Assembly: GCA_020726505.1 (NCBI GenBank)
Contig: JAHLEZ010000016.1
Location: 62,001 to 126,000 of the forward strand
From: Leptodontidium sp. MPI-SDFR-AT-0119
Lineage: Eukaryota; Ascomycota; Leotiomycetes; Helotiales; Leptodontidiaceae
Reading direction: 5' to 3'
DNA length: 64,000 nucleotides
Positions 1 to 14,563 of this stretch are shown here, piece after piece. Every line of letters begins with the position of its first letter. Position 1 is the first letter of the stretch. The notes beneath the pieces were generated by a model. That model did not search any database. It was not told where the DNA came from and saw only the letters and a program-made list of their open reading frames with translations. The position numbers were made by a program, and so were the translations under genes.

Positions 1-900
1 GGCTAAATGCTATGCCCTAGGGAGAGACTCACGTTTTCCCTACCGAATCGGGTCTAGTCAGCCAGTAAGGCTTTTAGGATGGAGCCTTTGCCCTGCTTAT
101 GTCGACATATTAGGATAGTAAAAACAAGGTTTTACGGGTACGAAAACGGCCAAAAGAGACTGCCGGCTATGTAGTTGTAAGTAGAGCTCCGTACGGCCCT
201 AGTGAGGCTACTAAAGCTATGTGGATTCCGGAAAGCTTCGACGTATATAACTAGTTTATAGGGGCTGTAGACTTAGGGGATTAGTATTACTCTTATAATA
301 GTAGTCTTAGGCGCATTTAAAGAGGTTTAATATAGTGTTTACACTAATATCTATTGTTGGTTGTACTAAGTAATTGTTTTGATTTGCAAATACTCCGAAT
401 ATGAGATGGAAACAGTTACTTTTTATAGTCAAGACGATTTCCGTATATAGCTTGTGGAGTCACTAATGGAGAGTGGAAAGGATGTACTAGGCTCTCGTAA
501 GAGACGTGTTTTAGGGCTATCTGGAGACGCTTTTGAAGTGCCTATTTATTAATACTCCCTAGTTAAAATGCCTATAAGAGCAGACTGCGTGGCATATAAA
601 GGAGGACGATTCTTTGATCGCCCCCGTAAAAGAGTGGCTCTAGCTGAAAGAGCCGCTAATATAGGCCGACTAAGCAAAAGGACGTCTTTTACTTTTGGGT
701 GTAAAGAGTGTGAGGTCTACCTTTGTAAATTAACAGATTACTTTGTAGTCTTTCATAGAAAATAATACGATTTAGCTATAAATAGAGGCTTTTTTAATGA
801 CTGGCCCTAACTTTTGGTGTTCCTCGCTTAATTAGGGGCCCGCTTCAGCGCACCCTACAGGCTCTTCAGGAGGGTGTTTCTAGTGGCAGTCAAGGGGATA
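1..900 (+). mobile_element. Degenerate piggyBac-type element, 3' part (copy 1)
   Basis: This is the right-hand part of a piggyBac-like DNA transposon entering from the left edge. Bases about 65-160 match about 41460-41515 of a second copy almost word for word, and 780-900 matches the 3' end of that copy. It ends in AAGGGGATA, the terminal motif of all three copies in this window. An open stretch at 568-765 encodes the C-terminal Cys-rich tail of a piggyBac transposase (CVAYKGGR, then CKECEVYLC), which aligns with the tail of the copy at 57.2 kb. The rest is full of stops and TA-rich, consistent with RIP. No active protein is expected. Confidence 0.75.
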
Positions 901-3866
901 ACCACTGAAAGCCTCATCACAGCTCGCCATCTATCTGCAGCTTCTGCACCGGGAAGTAAAGAACACATCTGGCCACCTACCCCCCAACGAACGAAGAATA
1001 TTAGAGGGCCTTGATATGCTAGCTTTCGTCCGCAGGTGCGAGAAGCTCGGGGAATTCCCCAAGCGGACTCATAGATTCCCAAAGACCATGTAACAGAGGC
1101 GGATCAAATATTCGTTTCAATTGGTTCCGTTTTAGTTGACGTTCGTGGCCTACATAAGCGTAGTTACGATATAGTAAAGTATATTCGAGGACAGTGAGAC
1201 GCAGCATGTAAATAGGCCCAGCCACGAGCGGCGTAAACTCTTTCGCTATTCTAAACGTGCCAGCAGCGAAAACAATTAAAACTCGCTAGGACTTCCTAAT
1301 GTATCTGCAAATTATTATTGCCATAATGCAATCCAGATTTCGATTCTATTATTAATGTCGTGCTGAGAAATTCCAAGTTTTAGTGTTTTACGGCACCTAC
1401 CCACTACATATTAGTTTCCGTAACAACGCGCAACACAAAACGACCGAAGTCCTGCGCCATTTGCCTCACCAACTCCAACAACTCCAGCACATCACACTCA
1501 TAGCAATGGAAACACTAGGAATGCAGGAAGCGTATACGACGGTCGAATCATAGCTATCGAGCATTAATAGCTAAACTGTTGCAGATGGCTCAGCTAGGGC
1601 CTTAGGATGGAAAACTGCATCCTCTGCGCCGCCTTCCCCACCGCAGTCGCGACGGCGCTCCGCCACGCCAGATCTCTATCGCCATCGAGGCCGAAAACGA
1701 AAGCGCACAATATCCGAGCCGAGTATTATCTCCCAGCGACCTATATTAACTCCCAAAAGACCTTTAACACACCGCTCCCGTTCCCAAAGCCCGATACGCA
1801 CTCTGCGGACATTGCTGGCTGCGGCAATATTGATTGTAAGCTCTTCCTTTACCTCCTTTCTGCTCCCCTTTATATTACCTAACAGATCAGAAGAGCATGT
1901 TAATAGTCCCGAATGCAGGCAATAACAGCTTACAGCGTGCTTTGCCTTACTACAACCGTCTTCTTCCTCTTCTTTACCTTCTTCCGGTTCGGTATATTCA
2001 ATTTTAACTCCCTGCACATGGAAGATATCGACTTTATTGACGGCTGCTCGTACTTTATTATCGTAGGACTGATCTTCCTCGGCCGACAGAATGATTTAAT
2101 GAACTTCCAGGTCGTTATGCCGATTTACATTTGGAGTGCTATTATGCTTCTACCAATTGGCATTGGTTCTATAAGACGTTCTTCCTAGGAATATACTGGA
2201 GATACAGGCAAGCGATGAGGTTGCAAAGAGAGGCGATATGGAAAGTAATAAATTGTCGAGAAGAGACAGTGGGCGATGCTGATGCCGGGGGGGGGAGTTG
2301 CGGAGGAAGGGGGCGTAGAAGAAAGAATTAACGAGGAGACGCCATTAAGGAAAGATGGAGGGAGGATAGGATAAGATGCTCAACGTCTTGCTAAAGGATG
2401 AATTTGGGCCAGGTAGCTAGATTTATATAAAAGCCTAAGGTTATCTTTAAACATCGATTCTCTAGTCAAGTATGCCTCCTATAATAGCGACGCCTCATAG
2501 CTGGAAAAGGCGGGGGCAATCTTCCAACGGTCGCTTTGGACAGGGAAGCCGGTTTACAAGCGACTGTATATGACTAGACCAGAATCTTGGTGAAGACAAA
2601 CGCGGTGATGGCTTTAAATAGAGGCTTCCCCTAGTGCGAAGTCATCAAACTCTGTACCTGTAAACTTTAGCGTAATATTAAGACGTGGAATGAAGAAGAA
2701 TTGGCTCCGCTCCATGATGACAAGCGGTACCTTGGGGTACAACCAGGCAAGGGTGCACAGCCAAGAAGCGGGGCCCGCTTAAAAAAGTTATCTATAAAAT
2801 TAGAGACGCTTAATTCGCCTTCTACTGTACCTACTTTCAATCTCTATGTATTCTATAATAATAGCTGCCTGAGAGACGACAGAAATCTCGGGACATCTCA
2901 ATTTGGCATAAGGCTGTTTATGAAGGCTATCTGCCTAGGAGATTTCTCTTCGAGCTACGTAAATCCTTCCAGAATATTTCTCCTGGATTGTGACATGCAA
3001 CAAAATGCGAGGACAAAGACAGTGCTAGCACAGCTGATCCAGCTCAAGGATTGTCCTAGGACAGTTATACTAGCACATGTTGCGTCCCAGGTCAAAAAAT
3101 CTAGCCCAAAGATTGTGCCAGCATAAATAGGCCAGGACACTCCTTGGGCTAAAGTAGCTAGCACACCGAAGACCTTCCAACGAGCAAGTGGAAATGCGAA
3201 AAATCAAGTTCGCATGGTCGCCATACCACCATCCCACGACCACACCACAGCTACTTGGCAGATATCCTGGAAGCTAAATTACTCCCAAGATCTTTCCTTC
3301 TGGAAGCCGCAGTGGTCCCATGAACCTACATGCTTCCAGGGATTTTTCTCCTAGGATCCATCCTACTCCTGGAAGCAAATGGGTTCCTAGAATCGTCTAC
3401 AGCGTTGTGAAGAATTTAATACTCATTCAAATTTAAAATGAATTTTTTTGGTGAGACTTCACTTTCACATGATTATTCTCCTTGGAATGAAACATCCTGC
3501 ATTTGCAGTAACAAGAGATCTAATCACTTGATGAACCAAAAGTAAGCTTCGTGGATCTTGACGTTAAACCCTTGGAGTTTGTCTAGATTGATATGCCGGG
3601 AGAGTCAGAATCCACGCATTTCAGTCGGAGAATTGACCCTCAAGAGGTGGAACTAGAACTAAAGCCGATACTCAGTACTAGACTTTACTTCCGTCATGTG
3701 AGTTCCGGAAGCTTTGTTCACCATCCAGCCCCAATGAATCGTCACGAGCAATTCTAAACGCAGTTTCTCATTACCAACCCCCCGATTAAACTGTTGACAA
3801 TCTTAACACTAATAGCACATTGTTAACCCTCATCATGCCTTCACTCAATTAAGAGCCTCAAAGTTC
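901..3866. other. Region without a supported gene
   Basis: Only short unrelated open frames occur here: 1607-1882, 1676-2017 on the minus strand, 1913-2188 and 2701-3126. None shows a family motif I recognise or a convincing intron structure. The frame at 1913-2188 has two hydrophobic stretches and could be part of a small membrane protein, but nothing supports expression. The stretch 3020-3165 contains an imperfect inverted GTGCTAGCAC/ACTAGCACAT pair. I see no transposase motif or clean terminal repeat. Confidence 0.5.
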
Positions 3867-5724
3867 TCACGCCCTGGCCCAGGTATAAGCCCAAATATAC
3901 TTCCCATCTAGATATCCAGCCATTCCAAGACTATTCCCCGAGCAAGTGTACTTCACTACTGTTTCACTCCCATACTGATCTCCTACCGGGAAGTCCAACT
4001 CGATAGGATCTCCCAATCCCGCAACCAAAGTAAGAGTCTTCACCTCACCACTCGAACGTCCATTCACCCAGCTGAAGCTGCTCCCATCACTTGCTATTGT
4101 CACAAGCCCTGATACGGAGCCATCTATGTCGATAGAAGTGTGGAACCCGAATCCACCAGAATCACCATCATAGTCAATGGTCAGGTGGTTCATGTTCATG
4201 GTGCTGGACATGTTAGTTTGAATATGCATGTCTGAAGAGCCGCCAACGTTGAGGTTTGAGATTGTAACCGCTTCGACTCCTGTCGATACGTGCGATGCCA
4301 GGTATGCCTGCATAGATGGGATGTCGAGGTTCCAATCCCCAATTAAGCACGGATCTGAGCCGCTTGGCACGGGAGTTGGGGTGGTTGACTGAGACGAACT
4401 AAGCGAACTGGTGAGAGTGACTGATGGAGTTGCGGATGAACTTTCAGACGAGCTCGTGGATGAAATTGGCGAGCTTGGAGCACAATCATTGACACCCCCG
4501 TTTATTGGAAGGGCCTTTGTTGGAGCACTGACACCCTTTATCCTTGGAAGTTTGAGCAGCGACCAGACTGACAGTCCCCTCATCAACGTTGTCGGTCGAT
4601 GTAACCAAAACCAAAATTGTGGCGGAGTCTCCGTCATTGCACTCCACAACCAACGTCCCCTCTGCGCTAGAGACCGGGGCATTGGGCATCTTCATCCACA
4701 TACCGCCTTGTTGATACGAGACTCGAACATTCGGCAACTTAGTCGTATAGTAGATCGTGACCGTCTGTCCAGGATCCAAATCAAGTGAGAATATCTCCAT
4801 CGTGAACGTCCCAAACGTCAGGGTTGCAGTATCGTCATTGAAAGCGGCGCCGGTCGTTGGGACTGCTCCTACTGGTATGTACCCGCCGCCGGAATCTGCG
4901 ATCTTACCAAGGGAGTATTGCTTCGCGAAAAGGTGAAAGTCATCTGCGAAGCTGGCATACGCCAACCTTGATCTCTCCTCCGGCAAGCTGTCACTGTATG
5001 CCTGAGAAATAACCCATTGGTGTATCCCCACTGCTCCCTTCGACTGCTCCATCGCTTGGAAAAACTGCTCCGTTGAATAAGGATTCGTCTCCGCATAAAT
5101 TGGCTGGTCGATATTGAACAACGCATCACGCTCCCATTCCTGATTGACTGTAGGATAGACCCAATTCATGAAATACGCGGCTGTACCCTCAACCCACCAG
5201 GAACTCGCATCCGTAGGAAGGCCCAACATCGTCTGTTGCACACAATGGTACAACTCATGAGAGAGGGCTTGCATTCTATAATCTTCGCTCAGGTCGTTCC
5301 AAGGCTTGAATATTTCAAGCTGACATGGTCCTGAGGGATATTCGGGACGATAAGTTGCCGCGATCGTCTTCGGAAATGCTGGATCTGGGTCCAGGAAATC
5401 CGTCAAAATGACAACGATATCTGAAAGTTGAGCTTGGAGGGTCTCGTATTTCCAAACTGTGCTAGAAACAGCTTCGAGGATTTGCCCTGCAGCCGTGTCG
5501 ACATAGGTTGGATTTGAGCTTAAAGATTCAGTGACAGCGAGTCTGAAGTTTGGACCGCCAACGTTCTGAGGTTGTGGAAACCCGCCGTACATAAAGCATT
5601 GTGCATCGACAGTGAAGGCATCACCCGGGGTAAGCGAGGGCCAGAATGAAGCGCAATTGATGGACTGACCCTGCACTCGTACTGCGAAAAGGGCTGCGGA
5701 GCAAAGAAGTACTGCTTGAAACAT
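3867..5724 (-). CDS. Secreted HExxH metallopeptidase-like protein (apparent frameshift)
   Basis: The chosen start (5724) gives a classic signal peptide (MFQAVLLCSAALFAVRVQGQ) and is preferred over an upstream in-frame ATG at 5781. Residues 156-160 read HELYH, and WWVEG follows with Glu about 19 residues later. HExxH plus a downstream Glu is the zinc site of gluzincin-type peptidases, so an extracellular peptidase role is likely; the substrate is unknown. The first frame stops at 4486. A second frame, shifted by one base, runs on to 3867 and encodes a Ser/Thr-rich linker and a beta-rich domain of about 160 residues beginning CLIGDWNLDI. No good intron joins the two. A run of five G on the coding strand (4495-4499) is a plausible indel site, real or from assembly. 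Alternatively the protein ends at 4486 and the rest is decayed. Confidence 0.7.
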
Positions 5725-5887
5725 TTTGAATGATTGTGAGTTGAAAAGATCTGGCAAAGGCAAACAAGAGAGAAGCAGCATCAGTAATTATACAAGAAGC
5801 CTCCACGAGCAAGTTACACCGCCTCACTGAAACAGTGCAACAAGTCCCAATTTTTGTAGACTTAGCCAAACCTTAGCTGAGCAGAAG

Positions 5888-5950
5888 CCTCCACCAACAT
5901 GCTGAAGCCTCCACCAAAATGCTTCAGCCCCACCAAAATACTTCAGCTTT
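5888..5950. repeat. Short degenerate tandem repeat
   Basis: About three imperfect copies of a 20-21 base unit (AGCCTCCACCAAMATGCTGA-like) lie just upstream of the metallopeptidase-like gene. The function is unknown. It may be part of the promoter or the 5' leader. Confidence 0.5.
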
Positions 5951-6016
5951 CAACCTTGTGGAAAGTGCCAATTCTCAACAACTCCAATCACACCACGAGG
6001 CTGCCGCCTTTCGGAC

Positions 6017-8440
6017 ATGGCTTATGAGGCGGGACAATTTGAGACCATAGTAACTATGCAGGTATCCCTTCGTCCGGTGAGACATTACCCAGCGCTAAGC
6101 AGGGGAGATACGGGCCCGTTATTAACAAACCAGGGAAGGGCATACTACATTATTTTATGTACCTTTATATACAAATTTCCTAATAAGGTATATGCAATTA
6201 ATGAAAATTTGCCTAACACTCCTTTACCTTACACAAAAAAACATTACAAAAGTCGTATTTATTATACGATCTCCTTAAGAGAGTTTGTACTAGCTTTCTT
6301 AATACTTCTTACTATTTCCTTATAAAAATACACTAAATATAGTAGTTCCGTTTAAGAAGCTTTTTCTGAAAGTATATATATAATAAGTCTAAATTAAAGA
6401 GCCTCTTTCCTCTAAGGTTAATATATAATTAAATAAGTTATACCTTTATTAAATAAGCTAAAAACTTTTAGTATAACTTTATTTTAAATTATAAGTAATT
6501 TAATAGCTATTAATTAATAGTATATAATAAATATAACTGATATATATTAATGTAAGCTATATTAAGTAACTAATAAGAAGAGGCCACTAATTTCGTTTAA
6601 TAGCTTTATAAGCCTTATATACTTCCCTAAATTAATTAGCTAAATTAACTCCTCTTATATAATAGTTATAATTATTAATAAACCGCGAAATCTTTGGCTC
6701 TTTCATATACTCTTCCCTAAATATATATTTAACAATTCGGCTATTAGTTAATGTCCTTCCTAGCCTCTTTTATAGTTTCTTTTAAAAGTCGTCTACTTAA
6801 TTTATAGTATAAATATTACTTAGAGCTAAATAATATTTTTGTCTTATTATACTACATAAAGCGTGCTTTTTATCACTTTTATATATAAGGTTTTTAATAA
6901 CATAAAGCTAATGAATCGTTTCTTTAACACAGTAAAATTTAATAGTAATTATATATATCGGCGAGTAATACTAATAGCACTATAACTATAATTCTAAAGC
7001 TCTTTAAAACGGGGTATAAAAGTAAAGTAATTATTAAGATAAACTAATAGGCGTTTCCGTAATAAATAGAGCATTAAAAATTATATAAGAAACCTCGTAA
7101 AAGTTAACTTTAAATACTTGAATAGAAACTATAACCCCTTAACTTTAGAGCTTTATACCTAATATATATATACCTATAATCTACGATTCTATATATCTTA
7201 TACCCTTACTTAATTAACTTATTTAATATTTTATAAGTATATAAGGATCTAATATAAGTTAAGAGGGGCATTTTAATATATAAAAGCGAGATACTTACTT
7301 TGTAAAACAACAAATCATAAGCTTATTAATATTAACTTTAGTAAAAGGAGAGTAATAATATTAGTATAAAGCATTAATTTCTAAAGTAAGTAGTAGCTAA
7401 GGCGCTTGTTATTTTTAATAATAAAGATATAATAATATCTCTTAAATTCTTTATACTAAATAAGTATAATATAAGCCAAAATTAAATAAATTAGACTCTT
7501 ATTGTTAGTCCACAGGTCCTTGCATAAGTATACTTTAGTCTGGAAAAGGGGGTGCGGGTCAAAGTCAGGGGTCGGAGCCTAGCCGGACTAGTTTTGGTGG
7601 ATATTTAGTAAGGTTTTGTAGTATATAATCTAACTCTCCTCGCACTCTCTTAAATAATATATAAATTTTTAAATTATATATTTATTGCTTTATTATTATA
7701 CTCGTATTAAAATATATTTATATATATAGTGTAGTACTTAAACCGGTACTATACTAATATTAATTAGTAGCAAGCTTGTATTATTAACTTTACTATAGAT
7801 AGAAAAGGTTTTAGGTTATAAGGTAAAAGTCGATAACAAACTTTAGAATACTTTATTATATCTTTAATAAGGCACTTGTATAAAGGCTAGATTTAATAAG
7901 GATTAATTAAATTCTCCCCCGAAACTCGCCCTAATACTCGAAGTATATCGAGGAAATTATAATAATATTAATAGTTACTTTACGAAGATTATTAAGTTAA
8001 TATACTTAAATTTAGAACTTTGGAGCTTCGAGAAACTTATTCGGGAACCTACTAAATTATTTACGAATCGAATCTAGTATAAAAGCGAATACTTTAGACT
8101 ACACGCTAGAGCTAGAATTAACTTCGGAAATATTTAATAATACGGTTACACTAAGAGAAACACTAAATCTTGGTTTAATTTTTATAAGAGACGTAATAAT
8201 ATACTTGCGGAAGTTCCGAGAGTTCTTTTATAATAGTAACACTAAGGAAAAATTCCTTTTCTAAGATTTTTAGGAGTATTTTAAGGATTAAACGACGAAC
8301 AAGTTTAAGTTAATTAAAGTAACGAAGCGTAAACACCTTAAAAACGACTTATAAGCTTTTAGTATATTTATATAACGAGGAAAGGGAATAAGGACAGTAA
8401 ACAGGAAACGCTCGCCCACTACTATCCGAGAAGACATCTC
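6017..8440. other. TA-rich gene desert, probable RIP-mutated repeat
   Basis: The composition changes abruptly to TA/TAA/TTA-dominated sequence with stops in every frame. I could not recognise a transposase or reverse transcriptase in it. A short GC-richer island at 7505-7615 sits inside and resembles a terminal segment of an element, without a partner that I can see. It separates the metallopeptidase-like gene from the cluster remnant. Confidence 0.6.
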
Positions 8441-8442
8441 TG

Positions 8443-8712
8443 TTGGAGTCCTTAGAATCCTGGCTCATTGATCTTGAACTCGTCCATACGAAGATCATAC
8501 CTCCTGGTCCCGAGCCCATTTCAGTGTCTTTTCTGCGCCTCTTCCATCAGATACTGAAAATCGTTCTCTTGGGGGCACTAGACTCCTCACCAGATCTTCA
8601 CGCAAAGCTGCGGGCCGGAAACGACCGGTTGCGGGGTATAGCTAGCAATGTGGATGAAAGATTAAAGGTTTATGAAACGTGCAGTGGGACTAGAAGTAGT
8701 CGAGGGGAGTGA
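8443..8712 (+). pseudogene. Possible C-terminal fragment of a fungal transcription factor
   Basis: An 89-codon open frame reads like the middle of a fungal-specific transcription factor or DUF3468-type region: ESWLIDLE, then SFLRLFHQILKIVLLGALDS, then a charged helix. No start context, DNA-binding domain or upstream continuation is visible; the sequence just before it is RIP-like desert. It lies at the edge of the halogenase remnant, where a pathway regulator would be plausible. The assignment rests on pattern only and could be wrong. Confidence 0.3.
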
Positions 8713-9076
8713 TCTAAAGTACGCTGATATTTATGGCGAAGTGGCGCTATCTTTCCGAGCCAGGCAACTGATTCCTGTCATTTTCACAATCAATGGAATC
8801 CGCGGACATCACAGCTAGCAAGACGTTTCTTACGTGCACGATGGACTTGTACTCGGACGCACTGGGACACGGGCTAATTCAAAAACTTTGTCACATTTGT
8901 AAACTATCGGCTGATTTCTTCACAGATTCAGTCTTCTCACGGAGATCTGACTGTTATAGTCACAATGTAAGGGGAACCCTAAATTCCACTTGGCAAAGTC
9001 ATTGCCACATTTCTTCTGCGTGAACTAAGGGCCTGTGGAGGTTGAAAATATCTACGTTTGCCATTCCCAATGCTCG
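8713..9076. other. No gene seen
   Basis: This is ordinary-composition sequence between the regulator-like fragment and the 3' end of the halogenase. A 76-codon frame at 8793-9023 has no recognisable features. Confidence 0.5.
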
Positions 9077-11499
<2,423 letters not shown>

Positions 11500-13048
11500 A
11501 TGGACGACATATTTCGCACTTCGTCAGAACACACCTCCAAGATGGAGAACAACGACACGTCGCCGCCACAAGAGGACTCTGCCAAAGCCTTACAAACGGA
11601 GGAACGGGTGCAGCAGGTGGATGCGTATCCTGAAGGAGGACCTACGGCCTGGCTCGCAGTCGCTGGCGCAACTGCTTGCTTGTTCGTGTCTTTCGGATGG
11701 GTGAACGTCATTGGCGTCTTCCAGGAGTTCTACCAGTCCCACCAGCTCCGCGATTACTCGCCGTCCGATATCGCCTGGATACCTTCACTCCAGAGTACGT
11801 CAGGCCCTAGCAGCTTCCAGTCTTGTAGTCACTAACGTTGAGCAGTTTTCTTCATGTTTGCTGGCGGCATCTTCGCCGGCAAGGTCTTCGACGACTATGG
11901 CCCTCGCTACCTCCTCATTGCCGGCACATTCTTGCATATATTTGGCTTGATGATGACCAGCATTTCCAAGACGTACTATCAGATCTTGTTGAACCAAGCA
12001 GTCTGCTCCGCCACCGGTGCCTCGCTCGTTTTCAGTCCTGCGTTCTCAAGTGTATGCCCGGTCTTTCCGATGCTCGCTATGTCGGCCAACTGAATTGTGA
12101 TTTTTTAGGTATCAACATAGTTTCTCAAGAAGCGTGGCGCTGCACTCGGCATCGTTGCCGCTGGCTCATCCCTCGGCGGTGTAGTCTTCCCGGCCCTGAT
12201 CATCAATCTGCTCCCTCGAGTTGGTTTCGGCTGGACCATTCGCTGCTGTGCCTTCCTAATCCTGGCGCTCTTGCTGTTTGCAAACTTTGCTCTCACAAGC
12301 CGTATCAAGCCTCAGAAACGCAAGATGGAATTCGCGGCATTCGTCCGGCCCCTGAGAGAGCCGGCCTTTGCCTTATGGACTGTTTCGGTCTTCTTCTTTT
12401 ACTGTACGCTGATTCGACGTATCCACATTCCACATCGTACACGACACTAATATTTCTTCCAGGGGGCATGTTCATTCCCTTCACGTTTATCGTCGCCGAC
12501 GCAACCGCCCACGGCATGTCGCCTCATCTCGCACAATATCTCGTCTGCATCCTGAACGCAACTAGGTAAGAAAGCCTGCTTCAACTCCCGGGATCATTGT
12601 AACCAGCTGATACGCTTCCAGCCTTTTCGGACGCACCGTACCCAATGCCATTGCCGACAAAGTCGGACACTTCAACATAATGATCGTCATGGGCGCTTTG
12701 ACGTCGATCCTGATCCTCGGCCTTTGGCTCCCCTCGTCTGGCAACGCACCCATTATCGTGTTCGCAGCGCTCTTTGGCGTGTCCTCTGGCGCTGGCATCA
12801 GTCTCACGCCCGCCCTCTGTGCCAAGCTCTCGCTCATTCGAGAAATTGGTGTCCGCACTGGCACAGTCTTTACAATCTCCGCATTTGCCGGGTTGACTGG
12901 GTCTCCCATTGGCGGTGCTATCATTTCAAGGAGCGGAGGATCGTTCACCAATGCTATCGCCTTTGGTGGCACATTTTGCGCAATTGGGACGATCCTTTTC
13001 GTGGCCACCCGGATCGCCTTTGTTGGCTGGAAGCCGGCAAAGATTTGA
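11500..13048 (+). CDS. MFS transporter, monocarboxylate-transporter-like (in-frame TAG)
   Basis: This is a twelve-helix plasma-membrane permease of the fungal MCT-like type, often a metabolite exporter in clusters. A hydrophilic N-terminus is followed by PEGGPTAWLAVAG, a hallmark of fungal MCT-like MFS proteins, then repeated hydrophobic helices. Five exons fit, with introns 11795-11845, 12052-12108, 12404-12462 and 12566-12621. Exon 3 opens VST, then TAG at 12118-12120, then FLKKRGAALGI. Relatives have Trp there, so TGG has become TAG, the change RIP makes. That TAG can also act as a splice acceptor (ACATAG, intron 12052-12120), which stays in frame and drops only four residues, so the gene may still be functional. 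The start at 11500 is preferred; 11542 or 11431 are alternatives. It is divergent from the halogenase. Confidence 0.82.
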
Positions 13049-13764
13049 GGTTTTCGGATGAGACACCTGGTACGAACACATGACAGTCATGGCCTGAAGC
13101 GCGGTAAGACAGAAGCTTACATAGAGAAACATGATAGAGAACATGGGACTATCGGGTCACGTAATAAATCGGGCGGGTTCCAATGGTCGACCAGATCCCA
13201 CCAGGAGATCCAGGGCTGCAGATTCCACTAGCATTCAATAGAAGTTTGTGTCTGAATAAAAGATAAAAGCTTCGTGCTCATCTCAAATAAAGTGTCTCAT
13301 TACTGAGTACCAGCCACGGTCATCACATGAATTCTTAATCAGTAATAATACCCCACCCTACTCACGAAACCAACTTGTAGGGTCATGGCAGCATTCTGCA
13401 TATTGCAACGCTTGTGACAGCCTTTGTGGAGGAGTCTGGGAGCTGCTGGTTTTTTACGTGGCTGGCGGTGAGAGGGCATGAAATTTTACAATGTGAAGCT
13501 GACACTGCGGGCGTGGAGGTACTTAAGTGATAGAAAAGCATGTAGAATTCTATCTGTGAGAGCGTACAAAGTAATAAGAGAGAAGAAGGGTGGCGTGATC
13601 AAAGGTACGCTCAAGTACTTAGATTAACGCACAGCCTCATATTTCTAACACTAAGTAATGCACATTATTAATATTCCGCGCGGCGCATGGACAAGAGCGA
13701 GCAGGGTTCGAGGCAGCTAGGCATAGGCACAGGCGACTATTCCACTTTTGTATTGATTTCTACT
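13049..13764. other. Intergenic region, 3' ends of converging genes
   Basis: This lies between the stop codons of the MFS gene (+) and the glutathione S-transferase gene (-). I see no open frame with a recognisable product. It is ordinary composition and presumably contains both 3' untranslated regions. Confidence 0.6.
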
Positions 13765-14563
13765 CTATTTGCGCATCGCAGCAGCCATAGCCTCCTTGTC
13801 GGCCGCCACCAACTTCTGGATAGCTGGCCTATTGATGCAGCGGTCCCACCAAGCACTGACAGCCTTGCGACTGAGGACGACATTTCCATAACCGCACGCG
13901 AAGAGTCTCTGGATCAGCGGGATGTAGTAGATGTCGGCGAGCGAGAAGTCCTTTCCGGCCATGTAGTCCTTCTGCTGCAAGAGACGCTCCGCCACGTCGA
14001 AGAACGCCTCGACCGACTTCAGCGCACCCGCGACCACGGCCTCGTCGGCAGGCAGACCCATGAACTTCTTGGCGAACTTCTCGAACGCGATCTTGCCGGC
14101 GGGATCGGCGAAGTAGAGCAACTCGGCGGATTCGGCCTGGTCGAACAGCGCTGCGGCCTCGACGTCGGTGTCCGGGGGCAGCAGCGGGAACGAGTACTTC
14201 TTCGCCAGGTACTTGCAGATGGCGCGGCTCTCGTAGAGAGTGAAGCCCTCGGGGAAGGTGATGACGGGAACCTTGCCCCACGGGTGACGCTTCATGTTTT
14301 CTTCGGACTGTGTGTAGCGAGCGGCGTGTCAGCAATATCACGGTACAATTTTGGCTCGGGCGAGAAAGAGGAGGACACACCCGCGTCGTTCGCGTCGTTC
14401 TTCCGAGAGAAATGAAATGGTTCTGAACACGTACCTTTTGCTCTCCTTTTTGCAGGTTGAGAAGCACGAGCTCGTAGTCCGTGAAGCCACCTTCGGCGAG
14501 AGTGAGGCGGACACGGTCGGTGTTGGTCGAGCCGCGCGCCCCATAGAGAGTGAAAGCTGGCAT
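13765..14563 (-). CDS. Glutathione S-transferase
   Basis: This cytosolic enzyme would conjugate glutathione to electrophiles. Exon 1 (14563-14435) encodes 43 residues beginning MPAFTLYGARGSTNTDRVRL. One intron (14308-14434, GTACGT...CAG, phase 0) joins it to exon 2 (14307-13765), giving about 223 residues, the usual GST length. The thioredoxin-like N-domain shows GKVPVI with the cis-Pro and then YESRAICKYL, the ESxAI glutathione-binding motif, by about residue 75. The C-domain is all-helical and ends in WWDRCINRPAIQKL. It looks intact. It is closest in style to fungal phi/theta-like GSTs. GSTs occur in secondary-metabolite clusters as tailoring or self-protection enzymes, and its position beside the halogenase and MFS genes suggests that, but a housekeeping role is possible. 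Confidence 0.92.

Noticed and set aside
1607..2331. Cluster of three small plus-strand frames, one hydrophobic
   Set aside because: No consistent intron model joins them and no family pattern is seen.
2701..3126. 141-codon open frame
   Set aside because: No recognisable domain, and the minus strand is also open over part of it; not enough for a gene call.
11838..12569. 243-codon plus-strand frame inside the MFS gene
   Set aside because: Wrong phase; the MFS helices lie in the other frame with consistent introns.
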